From: a virus
Length of the DNA stretch: 34,968 bases
Virus record (IMG/VR): IMGVR_UViG_3300030677_000013
Coordinates: 1-34,968 of that record
Strand: one strand, 5' to 3'
Shown here one piece after another: positions 21,092-28,673 of the stretch. Position numbers and translations under genes: made by a program. The notes beneath the pieces were generated by a model. It had not been told where the DNA came from. It did no database searches and worked only from the letters and a program-made list of their open reading frames with translations. Within the stretch, counting starts at the first letter, position 1. Every line of letters begins with the position of its first letter.

Positions 21092-22584
21092 TTCTTCGCG
21101 CCTCCTGCTACGGCCGGATTGGCCGCTGGATCGGGTTCAATCGGGTCGCCATGGTTCACCTCGGCAACCGCGACCTTCTCCGGCGTCGGCGCCAGCATCA
21201 ACGCCTCTGCCTCGGCGATGTCCTCGTCGCGGATGTTCGTTCCACGCCCAGTGACCTGGGAGGACTGCTTCATCTCGCGCAGGGCGATGGGCGGCGTGTA
21301 GACTCCCGCCTCCATAAGGCTGACGACGGTCTGAGCATCTTTCGCGGCAACCTCGGACTTCTCGATCTCGTCGAGCTGCCAGAGTGGCCGGAACTTGATG
21401 CCCCAACCCTTCGGGAGCGTGATCCCCTCAGAGAGCGCGATCGCACGATACACGTTCGTCATGGGCTGCAGAAGGTGAAGCATCTGCTGCTGGAAGATCG
21501 TGTCGTAGTAGAGGCGCATGTCGGAGTCGCCAGTGGAGTTGAGGCCGGCGGGTGACTGGCCGAAGAGGCGCACCAGCGGAATCCCGAGCGCGCCGCTGAT
21601 CTGCTGCCCGAAATGGATGAGGGCTTCAGCCAGGCCAGAGAACGCGGTCGCTCCATGCTCTGTGTACTCATCCTCGCCGTCCAGGAGAGTGATGCCCTCG
21701 GAGACTTGGAACATCCGCATCCACTCGACGAACTTGGCGACGCCGTTCATCGACGAGCCACCTTCAGCGATGATGCCGCGGAGGCCCGGAATCTTGATCA
21801 CCCGGAGATAGGCCTTATAGACGAGCTGGGCAGCGCCTAGCGTTGCCGAGTCGAAGGCAACCATCCGGTCGTAGATGCGCTCATAAACAGAAGTCGTCCA
21901 CAGGTTCTCCATGAGGCGTTGCTGGTACGGGATGTCGGTCCCTTCCATCCGGATCACTCGCGAATAGTGAACCTTTTGGAGCCTCAGAGCAGGAGCGTTC
22001 GATCCGATGGTGTAGAACTTTGGCTGGCCTAGATGCGGCCCTTCCTCGGTGACGAGATCGTTGAGGGAGGGCTCCACCATCCACCGATCCACCACCAGCA
22101 GTCCCTTGTACTGATCCTTCCCGATTGCTGTCGGATCCCACGGTGTCGAATAGTTCTGGCCCTTCACCAGATTGATCCCCAGGCCGCCGCCGTATAGCCG
22201 GCCCCACTTGACCGCGCTGTTCACCTTGCCCCAGACGTTCAGGCGGGTTGCTGCCTCTTCCAGCTTCTCAGCCTCGGCTGGCTTCAGCTCGCCCTTGAAC
22301 TCCACCCCGGCGCGCGTCATGTCGTCCGCGATAATATCCACAGCCAGGCCAGCAATAAAGTTGCCACGGTGCATCCACTCCAGCATCGTCCGGTCGCGCG
22401 TGATGGGGTTGAACCCATAGTTCGCCGCGCTGCTGACGTTGTTGGTGCCGATCCCCGTCTGGGTCGCGAAGTTCTGAAAGCTGTCCTTTGCACCGGTTTT
22501 CGCGGTTTTCGCCCGGTCCTTGACAACTTTCTTCTCCGCCGCCTTCGCCGAGCGCGCTGCGCCAGCCACACTTACTTTACCCAC
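21088..22584 (-). CDS. Portal protein, DUF1073 family
   Basis: About 498 residues from GTG 22584, which has GAGG eight bases upstream. An ATG at 22629 would add 15 residues without a good site. The protein has M-L-E-W-M-H-R-G-N-F-I-A-G-L-A-V-D-I, W-G-R-L-Y-G-G-G-L, LVRLFGQSPAGLNSTGDSD and Y-Y-D-T-I-F-Q-Q-Q, which are hallmark DUF1073 portal motifs. The first 45 residues are basic and Ala-rich. The portal forms the dodecameric DNA gate and docks the terminase coded upstream. A terminator at 22665-22694 precedes it. Confidence 0.9.
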   Translation of the reverse strand: MGKVSVAGAARSAKAAEKKVVKDRAKTAKTGAKDSFQNFATQTGIGTNNVSSAANYGFNPITRDRTMLEWMHRGNFIAGLAVDIIADDMTRAGVEFKGELKPAEAEKLEEAATRLNVWGKVNSAVKWGRLYGGGLGINLVKGQNYSTPWDPTAIGKDQYKGLLVVDRWMVEPSLNDLVTEEGPHLGQPKFYTIGSNAPALRLQKVHYSRVIRMEGTDIPYQQRLMENLWTTSVYERIYDRMVAFDSATLGAAQLVYKAYLRVIKIPGLRGIIAEGGSSMNGVAKFVEWMRMFQVSEGITLLDGEDEYTEHGATAFSGLAEALIHFGQQISGALGIPLVRLFGQSPAGLNSTGDSDMRLYYDTIFQQQMLHLLQPMTNVYRAIALSEGITLPKGWGIKFRPLWQLDEIEKSEVAAKDAQTVVSLMEAGVYTPPIALREMKQSSQVTGRGTNIRDEDIAEAEALMLAPTPEKVAVAEVNHGDPIEPDPAANPAVAGGAKK

Positions 22585-22664
22585 AGGGTCCGCCTCACTA
22601 TTGGAGCAACAATGTGAGGACGTTACCACGCGAATCCAGAGAGTACACCCTACCTTTGCCCATA

Positions 22665-22694
22665 GGAATAGAAAAGGTCACCCGTAGGTGACCT
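22665..22694 (-). terminator. Rho-independent terminator with UACG loop
   Basis: A perfect 8-bp stem AGGTCACC/GGTGACCT (22687-22694 and 22675-22682) with loop UACG on the minus strand, followed by UUUCUAUU. It lies between the 108-residue exported protein gene and the portal gene. A separate promoter for the portal would be expected, but I could not identify one. Confidence 0.8.
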
Positions 22695-22727
22695 CTCCCA
22701 GCTCTGGCAATTTCCGCCGTCCCCCTT

Positions 22728-23054
22728 TCAATGCGACCGGATTGACTCCACGTAAAACCCTGAGCGCCCATCGAGTTGCCCGTACTGGACGCGCGCGCCG
22801 CTCTCCACCTCGGCAATCTGGTAGTACCCATCCTTCACCGCCGGGCACACGAACACGAGGTCTTTGGCCTTGCGAGCTCCCTCGATCTCCCCAGGCGTGA
22901 ACAGCTCCATGCCGCGCTCATTCGAGAGGACGATCTTCACCGCTCCAATGGGCAGCTTGCCACGGTAGGCATAGGTGATGGTCTGGCCGGGGTGGAAGGT
23001 GTCACCGATCCACGGGTGCGGGATGAACAAGGCGAAGAGCAGGGCAAGGATCAT
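22728..23054 (-). CDS. Exported protein of unknown function
   Basis: A 108-residue protein with GGAGG five bases before its ATG. It starts M-I-L-A-L-L-F-A-L-F-I-P, a short signal-like hydrophobic stretch without the usual basic residues. The rest is soluble: P-G-Q-T-I-T-Y-A-Y-R-G-K-L-P-I-G-A-V, R-K-A-K-D-L-V-F-V-C-P-A-V-K-D-G-Y-Y. No family recognised. It is the last gene before a terminator and could act in the envelope of the infected cell. Confidence 0.6.
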   Translation of the reverse strand: MILALLFALFIPHPWIGDTFHPGQTITYAYRGKLPIGAVKIVLSNERGMELFTPGEIEGARKAKDLVFVCPAVKDGYYQIAEVESGARVQYGQLDGRSGFYVESIRSH

Positions 23055-23217
23055 TCGGTCCTCCGATCGTGATGATGTGGCGCTGATGGTCGCGGGGATA
23101 GCCAGGCGCGGGACGGAGCGGGCGGACTGGGCTGTAGTGCAGGACTATCTGCCGGATGGCAATGTGGTCCTCGACGGTGAGCTGGCGCGGGAGCTGGATG
23201 GAGGGTCGGTCGGTCAT
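23002..23217 (-). CDS. Small unknown protein
   Basis: A 71-residue frame starting in an ATGA overlap with the upstream gene (23214-23217). It begins MTDRPSIQLPRQLTVEDHIA and contains I-R-Q-I-V-L-H-Y-S-P. The last 17 codons overlap the start of the next gene. The ribosome binding site is weak; coupling by overlap could replace it. No family recognised. Confidence 0.45.
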   Translation of the reverse strand: MTDRPSIQLPRQLTVEDHIAIRQIVLHYSPVRPLRPAPGYPRDHQRHIITIGGPNDPCPALRLVHPAPVDR

Positions 23218-23699
23218 TGACCCCAGCCTATCAGAACCCCGAGGATCGGCTGGTAGCCCGAGCCGCCAGAGACGGAGGACTTCAGCATGCGGATAGTGGG
23301 CATGCAGTACCAGTTCGTCTTGCGGATTTGAATGGGAGCGCCCAGGCCGGTCGTCCATGCCCAGCCGGTGTTCGTCCCGGTGAGGGAGATGCCGGCGGCT
23401 GAGGGAACGAAGATGGGCACGCCAGCGATGGTCACGATCTTCTGGGCTACGCCGATGCCGATGTTGGTCGAGACGAGGAAGGGAGCAACGGTCTCAGGGA
23501 CAGCGTCGACCATGGTGAAGGCGTAAGTACCGGTCGCGGCCACGCGATGGGCGTACAGAGCGGAGCCAGCAAACGCGGGAGAGGCAGCAGGGCTCCAGGA
23601 GCCACCGGCCAGATACAGGCTCGTCACCTGCGCGCGGAGCAGAACCGTGAACAGGATGCAAAAGATGAACGGAATCAATCTGGTGAGAAATTTAGCCAT
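23214..23699 (-). CDS. Exported protein of unknown function
   Basis: A 161-residue protein from ATG 23699. Residues 1-24 form a signal peptide or anchor (M-A-K-F-L-T-R, a Phe/Ile/Leu core, then R-A-Q). The mature part is Gly/Ala/Thr-rich (L-Y-L-A-G-G-S-W-S-P-A-A-S-P, then S-T-N-I-G-I-G-V-A and W-A-W-T-T-G-L-G-A-P) and looks like a beta-rich secreted protein. It starts about 100 bases after the terminase, behind a terminator-like hairpin. No family recognised. Confidence 0.6.
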   Translation of the reverse strand: MAKFLTRLIPFIFCILFTVLLRAQVTSLYLAGGSWSPAASPAFAGSALYAHRVAATGTYAFTMVDAVPETVAPFLVSTNIGIGVAQKIVTIAGVPIFVPSAAGISLTGTNTGWAWTTGLGAPIQIRKTNWYCMPTIRMLKSSVSGGSGYQPILGVLIGWGQ

Positions 23700-23711
23700 G
23701 GATGTCGCCCA

Positions 23712-23750
23712 GAAAAATCGCTCCCCGCACCTCGCCAGAAGCAGGGGAGC
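23712..23750 (-). terminator. Candidate rho-independent terminator after the large terminase
   Basis: A perfect 7-bp stem GCTCCCC/GGGGAGC (23744-23750 and 23720-23726) with a 17-base loop that can partly pair, followed by GATTTTTCT on the minus strand. It lies about 50 bases after the terminase stop and just before the start of the next exported protein gene. Confidence 0.6.
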
Positions 23751-23802
23751 AGTTGCATGTCGAATGCTGGAAACACCATACCATGGGGTCAAAATCAGGG
23801 AG

Positions 23803-25236
23803 TCACAAACCGGTTTGTCCAAGCTTCGCCCACACCGCGCTCGATCCCCGGCGCTTGATGAGGCCGTCGAGCATGTAGCGCACCGCATCCGGGACGTGGT
23901 TGTTCTTGTCGATGATGTCTGGCAGGATCTCGCTGGTCACCCGGTCCTCCGCATACCGATACAGGCCGAACTCCTCCGCCGCGTGAGGGCAGTTCGTCTT
24001 GTGAATGTGGATCATAATGAAGCCGCGCAGGTGAGCGATGCCGTCCTCGACCGAGCCAGACCACTTCTCGGCCGCCGTGATGTTGATGCCCTTGTTCTTG
24101 ACGTAGCTGATGAGCTCTGGCCGGGCAGAGTCAGCCTTCACCGGCCACTGGCGGTAGGTCGGAACCTTCTCGAAGGCGAACTTGTGGCCGCCAGGCAGCG
24201 TGTCGCCCGGCTTCGGCGCCACCATCTCGTTGATCTCGACGCCCACTCCCCAGCTCTCCGCATCCAGCCAGAGGTGTTCGCCAGCCATGCACTCTTTCCC
24301 GCCATAGATTCCGGCGCTCTCGGTCGTCACATAGCCGCGGATCATCACCAGGGGATCGTTGCTGAAGCCCCAGTCGACGCCATGGTAGAAGCGGGGCTTG
24401 TCGGGACTGGCGAAGTTCTCCAGCACATACTTGTGGCGGAAGATGACGGCGTGAGCGTGCTGCTTGATCTTGCCGTCCCACACATGCTCGGCGCTCTCTG
24501 GGTCAGTCGCGAAGAGATGGTCCTTGGCCGCCAGCAGCTCCTTGCTGATCCAGTGGTTCTCCCGCCAGTTCAGCTCCACCCTGACGCAATCGTCGGGCGG
24601 CGCGACGTGGAACTTCTGGTATGTGGCGTCGTCCTCATTGCAGAGGTTGTACGTGATCCAGATTTCGGAGCCAGCCTTGCGAATGGTGGGGATGAGGACT
24701 TCCCAGGTGTCCTTGCCGATCGACTCCGCCTCTTCCACCCAGCAGATATCGACGCCCTCGAAGCTCTTGATCTTGGTGCGATTGCTTTTCTGCCCCAGGT
24801 CGCCCAGCCCCATGAATAGGAACTCGGAGCCATTCGAGGAGTAGATGTGGCCCTTGGTGACTTTGAACCACGGCTCGAGACCGAGCGACTTGATCTGGTC
24901 GTGCAGGAGCTTGTGCACCGAGTCGGCGATGGAGGTCTGGTACTCGCGGGCGCAGAGAATCCGAACCTTCTTCTGCAGGCTTAGGACGATGAGCGCGCGG
25001 GCGACGGCCCACGACTTCATCCCACCGCGGCCGCCCTCCATCACCTTGAAGCGGTGGGGGACGAACAGGAATTCGAACTTCTCATGGAAGTGGAGCGTCC
25101 ACTGGCCTTCGTTCGGGATGGCGAAGCCGCCGTAGTGGAGCAGAACGTCGGTCCGCTTCACATATCCGCCGGCACGCTGGAAGGCCCCACTGACGTCAAG
25201 CGGCTTCGGCTGCTCCTCTGGGCTATCTGGGATCAC
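23803..25236 (-). CDS. terL: Terminase large subunit (Terminase_3 / PBSX type)
   Basis: A 477-residue packaging motor. The ATPase domain has the Walker A G-G-R-G-G-M-K-S at 68-75 and Walker B V-D-I-C-W-V-E-E at 162-169. The nuclease domain has G-V-D-W-G (D288), a central acid cluster near D-S-A-R-P-E, and N-H-V-P-D-A-V-R-Y near the C-terminus, the three metal-binding elements of the RNase H-like fold. It cuts concatemeric DNA and drives it through the portal. The start is a GTG in a GTGA overlap with the HNH gene. The position after an HNH gene and the small subunit is common. Confidence 0.93.
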   Translation of the reverse strand: MIPDSPEEQPKPLDVSGAFQRAGGYVKRTDVLLHYGGFAIPNEGQWTLHFHEKFEFLFVPHRFKVMEGGRGGMKSWAVARALIVLSLQKKVRILCAREYQTSIADSVHKLLHDQIKSLGLEPWFKVTKGHIYSSNGSEFLFMGLGDLGQKSNRTKIKSFEGVDICWVEEAESIGKDTWEVLIPTIRKAGSEIWITYNLCNEDDATYQKFHVAPPDDCVRVELNWRENHWISKELLAAKDHLFATDPESAEHVWDGKIKQHAHAVIFRHKYVLENFASPDKPRFYHGVDWGFSNDPLVMIRGYVTTESAGIYGGKECMAGEHLWLDAESWGVGVEINEMVAPKPGDTLPGGHKFAFEKVPTYRQWPVKADSARPELISYVKNKGINITAAEKWSGSVEDGIAHLRGFIMIHIHKTNCPHAAEEFGLYRYAEDRVTSEILPDIIDKNNHVPDAVRYMLDGLIKRRGSSAVWAKLGQTGL

Positions 25237-25643
25237 TTAGCCCTCACCGCTTCGAAGTGGAAGACAATCACCGTCTTCGTCTGGGTGATGAGGCCGAACC
25301 GCTCGGCAATGCGGACGGACGGATGATCCCGGCGCAGACCGTCAACCATGCGCTCAAGGCAGTCGCGCCAGACTTCCAGCGGGGTGCAGCCCTTGTTGAT
25401 GTTGCAGGACCGGCACGCCGGCACGAGGTTGGCGAAGTTCTCGCGCTCAGGATGGTCGCAGCGCCCAGTCTGGATATAGCCGTAGGTGGTGCGCCCGTCT
25501 TCCAGCTCCTTCTTCTTACCCTCGCGGATGATCGGCTCGACGTGATCGGCGTGCCAGCCAGGCAGCAGTTCGCACCCGCAGTAGGCGCAGCAGCCATCGA
25601 ACATCGAGAACAGGATGGCCCGCTGGCCCTTCGTCAGCTTCAC
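25233..25643 (-). CDS. HNH endonuclease next to the terminase
   Basis: A 136-residue protein from GTG 25643, which overlaps the upstream stop and has GAGG five bases upstream; a longer reading to 25676 lacks this. It has C-C-A-Y-C-G-C-E-L, H-A-D-H-V-E-P-I (catalytic DH), and N-L-V-P-A-C-R-S-C-N-I-N-K-G, the complete HNH pattern with structural CxxC pairs. HNH proteins coded beside terminase genes often assist the packaging cut, as in HK97. A homing role is the alternative. Confidence 0.85.
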   Translation of the reverse strand: MKLTKGQRAILFSMFDGCCAYCGCELLPGWHADHVEPIIREGKKKELEDGRTTYGYIQTGRCDHPERENFANLVPACRSCNINKGCTPLEVWRDCLERMVDGLRRDHPSVRIAERFGLITQTKTVIVFHFEAVRAK

Positions 25644-25912
25644 TTGGTCCTCAGCAGCGCCAGGCGCGCCTTCCACGTTTCCTGCCCATATCCGTGGACG
25701 CGGCCGCCGCCGATCTCATCGAGGCAGCAGGTGTCGATATCCCAATACCGGCCGATCCCCTCATCCAGCTTCTCGATCGCTTCGAGGGCGGCCAGCTCGT
25801 CATGAAAAACGCCGATCACTGAGGTCTCAGTCACGGGCAGCGGTGGCATGTCCGTCGTCACCAGCCCGCGGCTCACTACCCAGAGCGTGATGACCGGCCA
25901 GGGGTCAGGCAT
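25640..25912 (-). CDS. Small unknown protein
   Basis: A 90-residue protein overlapping both neighbours (8 bases upstream, GTGA downstream). It contains FHDELAALEAIEKLDEGIGR and D-I-D-T-C-C-L-D-E-I-G-G-G-R. No family recognised. The first 30 residues are hydrophobic and Pro/Val-rich but not a clear signal peptide. Confidence 0.55.
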   Translation of the reverse strand: MPDPWPVITLWVVSRGLVTTDMPPLPVTETSVIGVFHDELAALEAIEKLDEGIGRYWDIDTCCLDEIGGGRVHGYGQETWKARLALLRTK

Positions 25913-26489
25913 TATGCACCGTTGCTCCTCGCGCCCGCCGCTCCTCTACCATCTCGCGGATCATGATAGTCGGGAAATTACCGGCACAGACTTCGCAGAC
26001 CGGAATCCGCTTGTCCCCGTGGGTTTCCGGCGCGAGCGTCCAGGCCTTCAAATCCAGAGCGCGATAGCAGACCTCGCAGATCGGGACGCGGTACTCGTAG
26101 GGGTCCATCGCACGCTCGAAGCCGGCGGGAGGATGAACCACCGCCCCCAGCGCCGCCGCATGCGCCAGGGTTAGCGCCTCTAGCGTCTCCACCCTCTTCC
26201 GCAGGTCGAGGTCGAGGTCAGCCAGGCGAGAGGCGCGCATGGCTTCAGGTCCGCCCAGCGGTTTCGCCGGCTCCAACCACTCGCAGTGATGGATGAAGAG
26301 ATTAGCCACCATCACCATAGGGTTGAGGTCGCGCGGCGGCTGAGAGGCAGCGCCAAAGACAGCGCCACAGACGCACTCGATGGTTGGGCCATGGATCGAA
26401 CCCCAATCCCTCACGCGATGGTCGCCACTGAAACCAGCGGGAAACCATTCTTTACTGAACGCGCCTTTGCCGTATCCCAGCATGCTCAT
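25905..26489 (-). CDS. Unknown protein with zinc-knuckle motifs
   Basis: A 194-residue protein whose ATG overlaps the stop of a small membrane protein (ATGA 26486-26489). It contains E-C-V-C-G-A-V-F-G-A-A, later P-I-C-E-V-C-Y-R-A-L and P-V-C-E-V-C-A-G-N-F: three CxxC-type knuckles, probably binding zinc. A helical segment RLADLDLDLRKRVETLEALT lies between. No family recognised. It is coded between the small and large terminase genes. Confidence 0.6.
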   Translation of the reverse strand: MSMLGYGKGAFSKEWFPAGFSGDHRVRDWGSIHGPTIECVCGAVFGAASQPPRDLNPMVMVANLFIHHCEWLEPAKPLGGPEAMRASRLADLDLDLRKRVETLEALTLAHAAALGAVVHPPAGFERAMDPYEYRVPICEVCYRALDLKAWTLAPETHGDKRIPVCEVCAGNFPTIMIREMVEERRARGATVHNA

Positions 26490-26596
26490 CGCAACCCCCA
26501 CTGCCGCGCCAGCCACAGGATGTCCCATACCAGCGCGGCCATCGTCGCGAGCGACCAGAGGGCCGCCCACACGTCTTTGAATGAATACTGCTTCAT
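26486..26596 (-). CDS. Small single-span membrane protein
   Basis: A 36-residue frame linked to both neighbours by ATGA overlaps (26593-26596 and 26486-26489). It reads M-K-Q-Y-S-F-K-D-V-W-A-A-L-W, continues with an Ala/Leu/Trp-rich helix and ends W-L-A-R-Q-W-G-L-R. One membrane helix with a basic C-terminus. A lysis (holin-like) role is conceivable but unsupported. Confidence 0.55.
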   Translation of the reverse strand: MKQYSFKDVWAALWSLATMAALVWDILWLARQWGLR

Positions 26597-27201
26597 ATCA
26601 CTACCGTCGCTTCCGGCCAGTCGGCCTTGAACTCGTCCACCCGGTCCTTCGGGATGTAGCCGATCGTCTCACCCAGGCGCACGCAGACCATATCGTCCGG
26701 CGCTCCTCCGATGAATTTGATCGTGAACCTTGGCACGTCCTCGCGCTCCTGAAGCGCCAGCTCCTCCGCCGAGACGGCCCGCGCCCGCTGCTCCATCTCC
26801 ATCCCCATCCGGGCCACCGCCACAGCCTGCCCCACTGGAAGCTTCTTGATCTCCTCCGCGCTCATAGACATGAACCGAGCAGCCGCGCGCGCCGTCATGT
26901 TCATCCCCTGCCGCGCCTGCCGCTCCCGCATTTCAGCCGTTCCCACCACCACGCGGTTCGTGATCTCACGAGCCATCATCCGGTCATACGCCAGGATCCG
27001 GTACTGCCAGCGGTCGCGCGCGCTGAACTTCTCCATTAGTTGCCGTGACTTGCCGCCCGGGTATTCAGGGCTAACCAACAGCTCCCCCACCTTAGCAAGC
27101 GAGCGGGTGGCCCCCATTTCGAGGTAAGCGGTGAAAGCCTCGTAGGCTTCTTGGCTCTCTCCGTCTTGGCGTTCCCACGGCTTTGCTTCCTCTGAGGACA
27201 T
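26593..27201 (-). CDS. Terminase small subunit candidate
   Basis: A 202-residue protein. The start M-S-S-E-E-A-K-P-W-E-R-Q-D-G-E-S, then EAYEAFTAYLEMGATRSLAK and W-Q-Y-R-I-L-A-Y-D-R-M is the pattern I know from small terminase-like proteins ('pWerqpgES..aY.AF..Yrd.G..Rs...va..l.......e.Ws....W..R..ayd'). The N-terminal part would hold the DNA-binding helix-turn-helix. It recognises the packaging site. It lies upstream of the large terminase with three small genes between. A palindrome in the preceding gap could be a target. Confidence 0.7.
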   Translation of the reverse strand: MSSEEAKPWERQDGESQEAYEAFTAYLEMGATRSLAKVGELLVSPEYPGGKSRQLMEKFSARDRWQYRILAYDRMMAREITNRVVVGTAEMRERQARQGMNMTARAAARFMSMSAEEIKKLPVGQAVAVARMGMEMEQRARAVSAEELALQEREDVPRFTIKFIGGAPDDMVCVRLGETIGYIPKDRVDEFKADWPEATVVI

Positions 27202-27246
27202 GAGAGCGAGGATGCCACAGGTGGGGGGTAGGGTGCAAGAGTTATT

Positions 27247-27260
27247 CCCTACCGGTAGGG
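27247..27260. repeat. Perfect 14-bp palindrome upstream of the small terminase gene
   Basis: CCCTACCGGTAGGG lies in the 144-base gap before the small terminase gene. A second GGTAGGGTG lies about 25 bases away in the same gap, forming a direct repeat with the right half. It could be an operator or part of a packaging site. Confidence 0.5.
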
Positions 27261-27345
27261 TGGGCGGTATCTTCTGGTGAATTTGCGGCAGGTGATGAGG
27301 CCGATTCCATAGGCGCCGGAGCTACGCGCATGTGAGGCTTGAGCT

Positions 27346-27648
27346 TCAACGGCCACCCCTCATCAACTCCTCGAAGGTGCGGGACTTCTTCTTGCGGGGA
27401 TTCCAGGTGCAGGGCCAGATGATTTGCCCACCGTTACGGTCGGCATAGCGAGTGAAGACGTCGATGGTGCGCTGCTCCAGCTCTCCCAGGCGAACGGCCA
27501 AAACGGTGAAGCGCAGCCCTGCGTTCGGGTCGCGCCGCTTCACGGGCTTCACTCCCACCACAAGGTACTGGCTCTTGGGGAACTCCAGCAGGTCTCCTCG
27601 CTTTGGTGCGGTGTCTGGGCTGTGCCAGTCCATCGTGAGCCTAGCCAT
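27346..27648 (-). CDS. Unknown small phage protein
   Basis: A 100-residue protein beginning MARLTMDWHSPDTAPKRGDL, with QYLVVGVKPVKRRDPNAGLR and a basic C-terminus. 'W....taP..Gd.le' openings occur in short phage proteins of unknown role. The start overlaps the upstream stop by 8 bases. No function can be given. Confidence 0.6.
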   Translation of the reverse strand: MARLTMDWHSPDTAPKRGDLLEFPKSQYLVVGVKPVKRRDPNAGLRFTVLAVRLGELEQRTIDVFTRYADRNGGQIIWPCTWNPRKKKSRTFEELMRGGR

Positions 27649-27871
27649 TGATCTCCGGATTCAGCCGCGGAACGAGCCGGGCGATGGATGGAGCTGGACG
27701 CTGGAACTCCCGCTTGGCGAGGATGCGCTCCTGCTCTTTGCGGCGGCGGAGCCGTTCAGCCAAAGCGGTGTAGACGCCATAAGCGTTCGCAGCCCGTCGA
27801 TCGAGGGTGAGATAGGTCTTCTGCGCCTTGGCGACCATCTCCTCTAGCTGAGTAGTAGTCCTCTTAGCCAC
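27641..27871 (-). CDS. Small basic helical protein
   Basis: A 76-residue protein from GTG 27871, overlapping the upstream TAA by 8 bases. V-A-K-R-T-T-T-Q-L-E-E-M-V-A-K-A-Q-K and Y-T-A-L-A-E-R-L-R-R-R-K-E-Q suggest a coiled coil; the end is basic and Pro-containing. A longer reading to 28033 shadows the upstream gene. No family recognised. Confidence 0.5.
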   Translation of the reverse strand: MAKRTTTQLEEMVAKAQKTYLTLDRRAANAYGVYTALAERLRRRKEQERILAKREFQRPAPSIARLVPRLNPEING

Positions 27872-28298
27872 GGGTGTAAGCCCTGCCCAGCTTGCGGTGA
27901 CGGCGGCGAAGGCGCCAGGCGAGCACCTTCCGAGCGAGGACTTGCTTGAGTCCGACCGGCGGCGCGAGGTCAGCGACCATGGCCTCATCGCACCAGATCG
28001 ATGCGGTGTCCGATACCACCTCGAAGACGCCATCCTCGTTCGGCGGGAGCGCGATGCCCACCATACCGAAGAAGCCGGCGGCGTTCTTGTTGGGGATCGA
28101 GACGATTTGGACGAAGCGGTCCTTCGGGTTAGGAGCGAGAAAGGTGTTCAAGGTGAATCCTCCGTCTTCGATTTGAGATGGGTCGCGGCCAGGCTGGGGA
28201 CAGAAGATCCCGCAGTGGTGTCCGAGAGGCTGCTTGCATCGCTGGCACTTCGTTCGATAGTCGATCGCGGTCTCCGATCCGTATTGAGAGGCTTGCAT
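27864..28298 (-). CDS. Unknown protein with Cys/His cluster
   Basis: A 144-residue protein from ATG 28298, with GGAG six bases upstream. Near the start is K-C-Q-R-C-K-Q-P-L-G-H-H-C-G-I-F-C, a compact zinc-binding cluster. The middle is neutral (VQIVSIPNKNAAGFFGMVGI) and the end basic (L-A-W-R-L-R-R-R-H-R-K-L-G-R). Its first 57 codons overlap the end of the Tat-signal gene in another frame. No family recognised. Confidence 0.6.
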   Translation of the reverse strand: MQASQYGSETAIDYRTKCQRCKQPLGHHCGIFCPQPGRDPSQIEDGGFTLNTFLAPNPKDRFVQIVSIPNKNAAGFFGMVGIALPPNEDGVFEVVSDTASIWCDEAMVADLAPPVGLKQVLARKVLAWRLRRRHRKLGRAYTRG

Positions 28299-28578
28299 CT
28301 GATTCTCCGGGCATGCGGCATAGGGCGTAGATTGCGGCGAATTTGTCGAGCTGACTGCTCGGAATCCAGATCTGATCGGGAATTGCTTCATAGTTCGCCC
28401 ACGTCCCGGTCAGCGCGGCGCTCACGTCGTACATGATCTCGGCGGGGGTCTTACTCCTCCAGAGACCGCCGGGCGTGCTCTGCGTCCAGCCGCCAGCGGG
28501 CGCGAGGAAGTGAACCGGGTTGGTGGTGGCCGCGACAGCGCCGGCTGCGAACATCTTGAGGAAACCACGACGATTCAT
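28129..28578 (-). CDS. Tat-signal protein of unknown function
   Basis: A 149-residue protein. M-N-R-R-G-F-L-K-M-F-A-A-G-A-V-A-A-T is a textbook twin-arginine signal (RRGFLK followed by a mild hydrophobic core), predicting export of a folded protein. The mature part has W-R-S-K-T-P-A-E-I-M-Y-D-V-S and QLDKFAAIYALCRMPGESDA, the last matching the repeated motif of the neighbouring gene. The final 56 codons overlap the next gene by 170 bases. No enzyme family recognised. The ATG overlaps the stop of a 32-residue gene. Confidence 0.6.
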   Translation of the reverse strand: MNRRGFLKMFAAGAVAATTNPVHFLAPAGGWTQSTPGGLWRSKTPAEIMYDVSAALTGTWANYEAIPDQIWIPSSQLDKFAAIYALCRMPGESDASLSIRIGDRDRLSNEVPAMQAASRTPLRDLLSPAWPRPISNRRRRIHLEHLSRS

Positions 28579-28673
28579 GGACGCCAGCCTCTCGGAGTGC
28601 GCTTCAGCGCCAGGAAGCGCGTCGTGAAGAAGCCACGATGAAACCGGCCACGAAATCGGAACTTGTCTCTCAT
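28575..28673 (-). CDS. Small Arg-rich peptide
   Basis: A 32-residue frame coupled on both sides by ATGA overlaps (28670-28673 and 28575-28578), with GAGG eight bases before its ATG. It begins M-R-D-K-F-R-F-R-G-R-F-H-R-G and ends T-P-R-G-W-R-P. Very basic, so it could bind nucleic acid; no family recognised. Confidence 0.45.
   Translation of the reverse strand: MRDKFRFRGRFHRGFFTTRFLALKRTPRGWRP

Noticed and set aside
13538-23691. 17-base match CGGAATCAATCTGGTGA before the capsid gene and in the signal peptide region near 23675
   Set aside because: At this length and in 35 kb one such match by chance is not very unlikely, and nothing else supports a function.
26286-26630. Plus-strand frame of 114 codons with globular-looking composition
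   Set aside because: Antisense to three coupled minus-strand genes, no clear domain or ribosome binding site.
22584-27260. 9-mer GGTAGGGTG seen near 22650 (minus strand) and twice near 27230-27260
   Set aside because: Too short to claim as a site shared between the two regions; only the palindrome at 27247 is kept.
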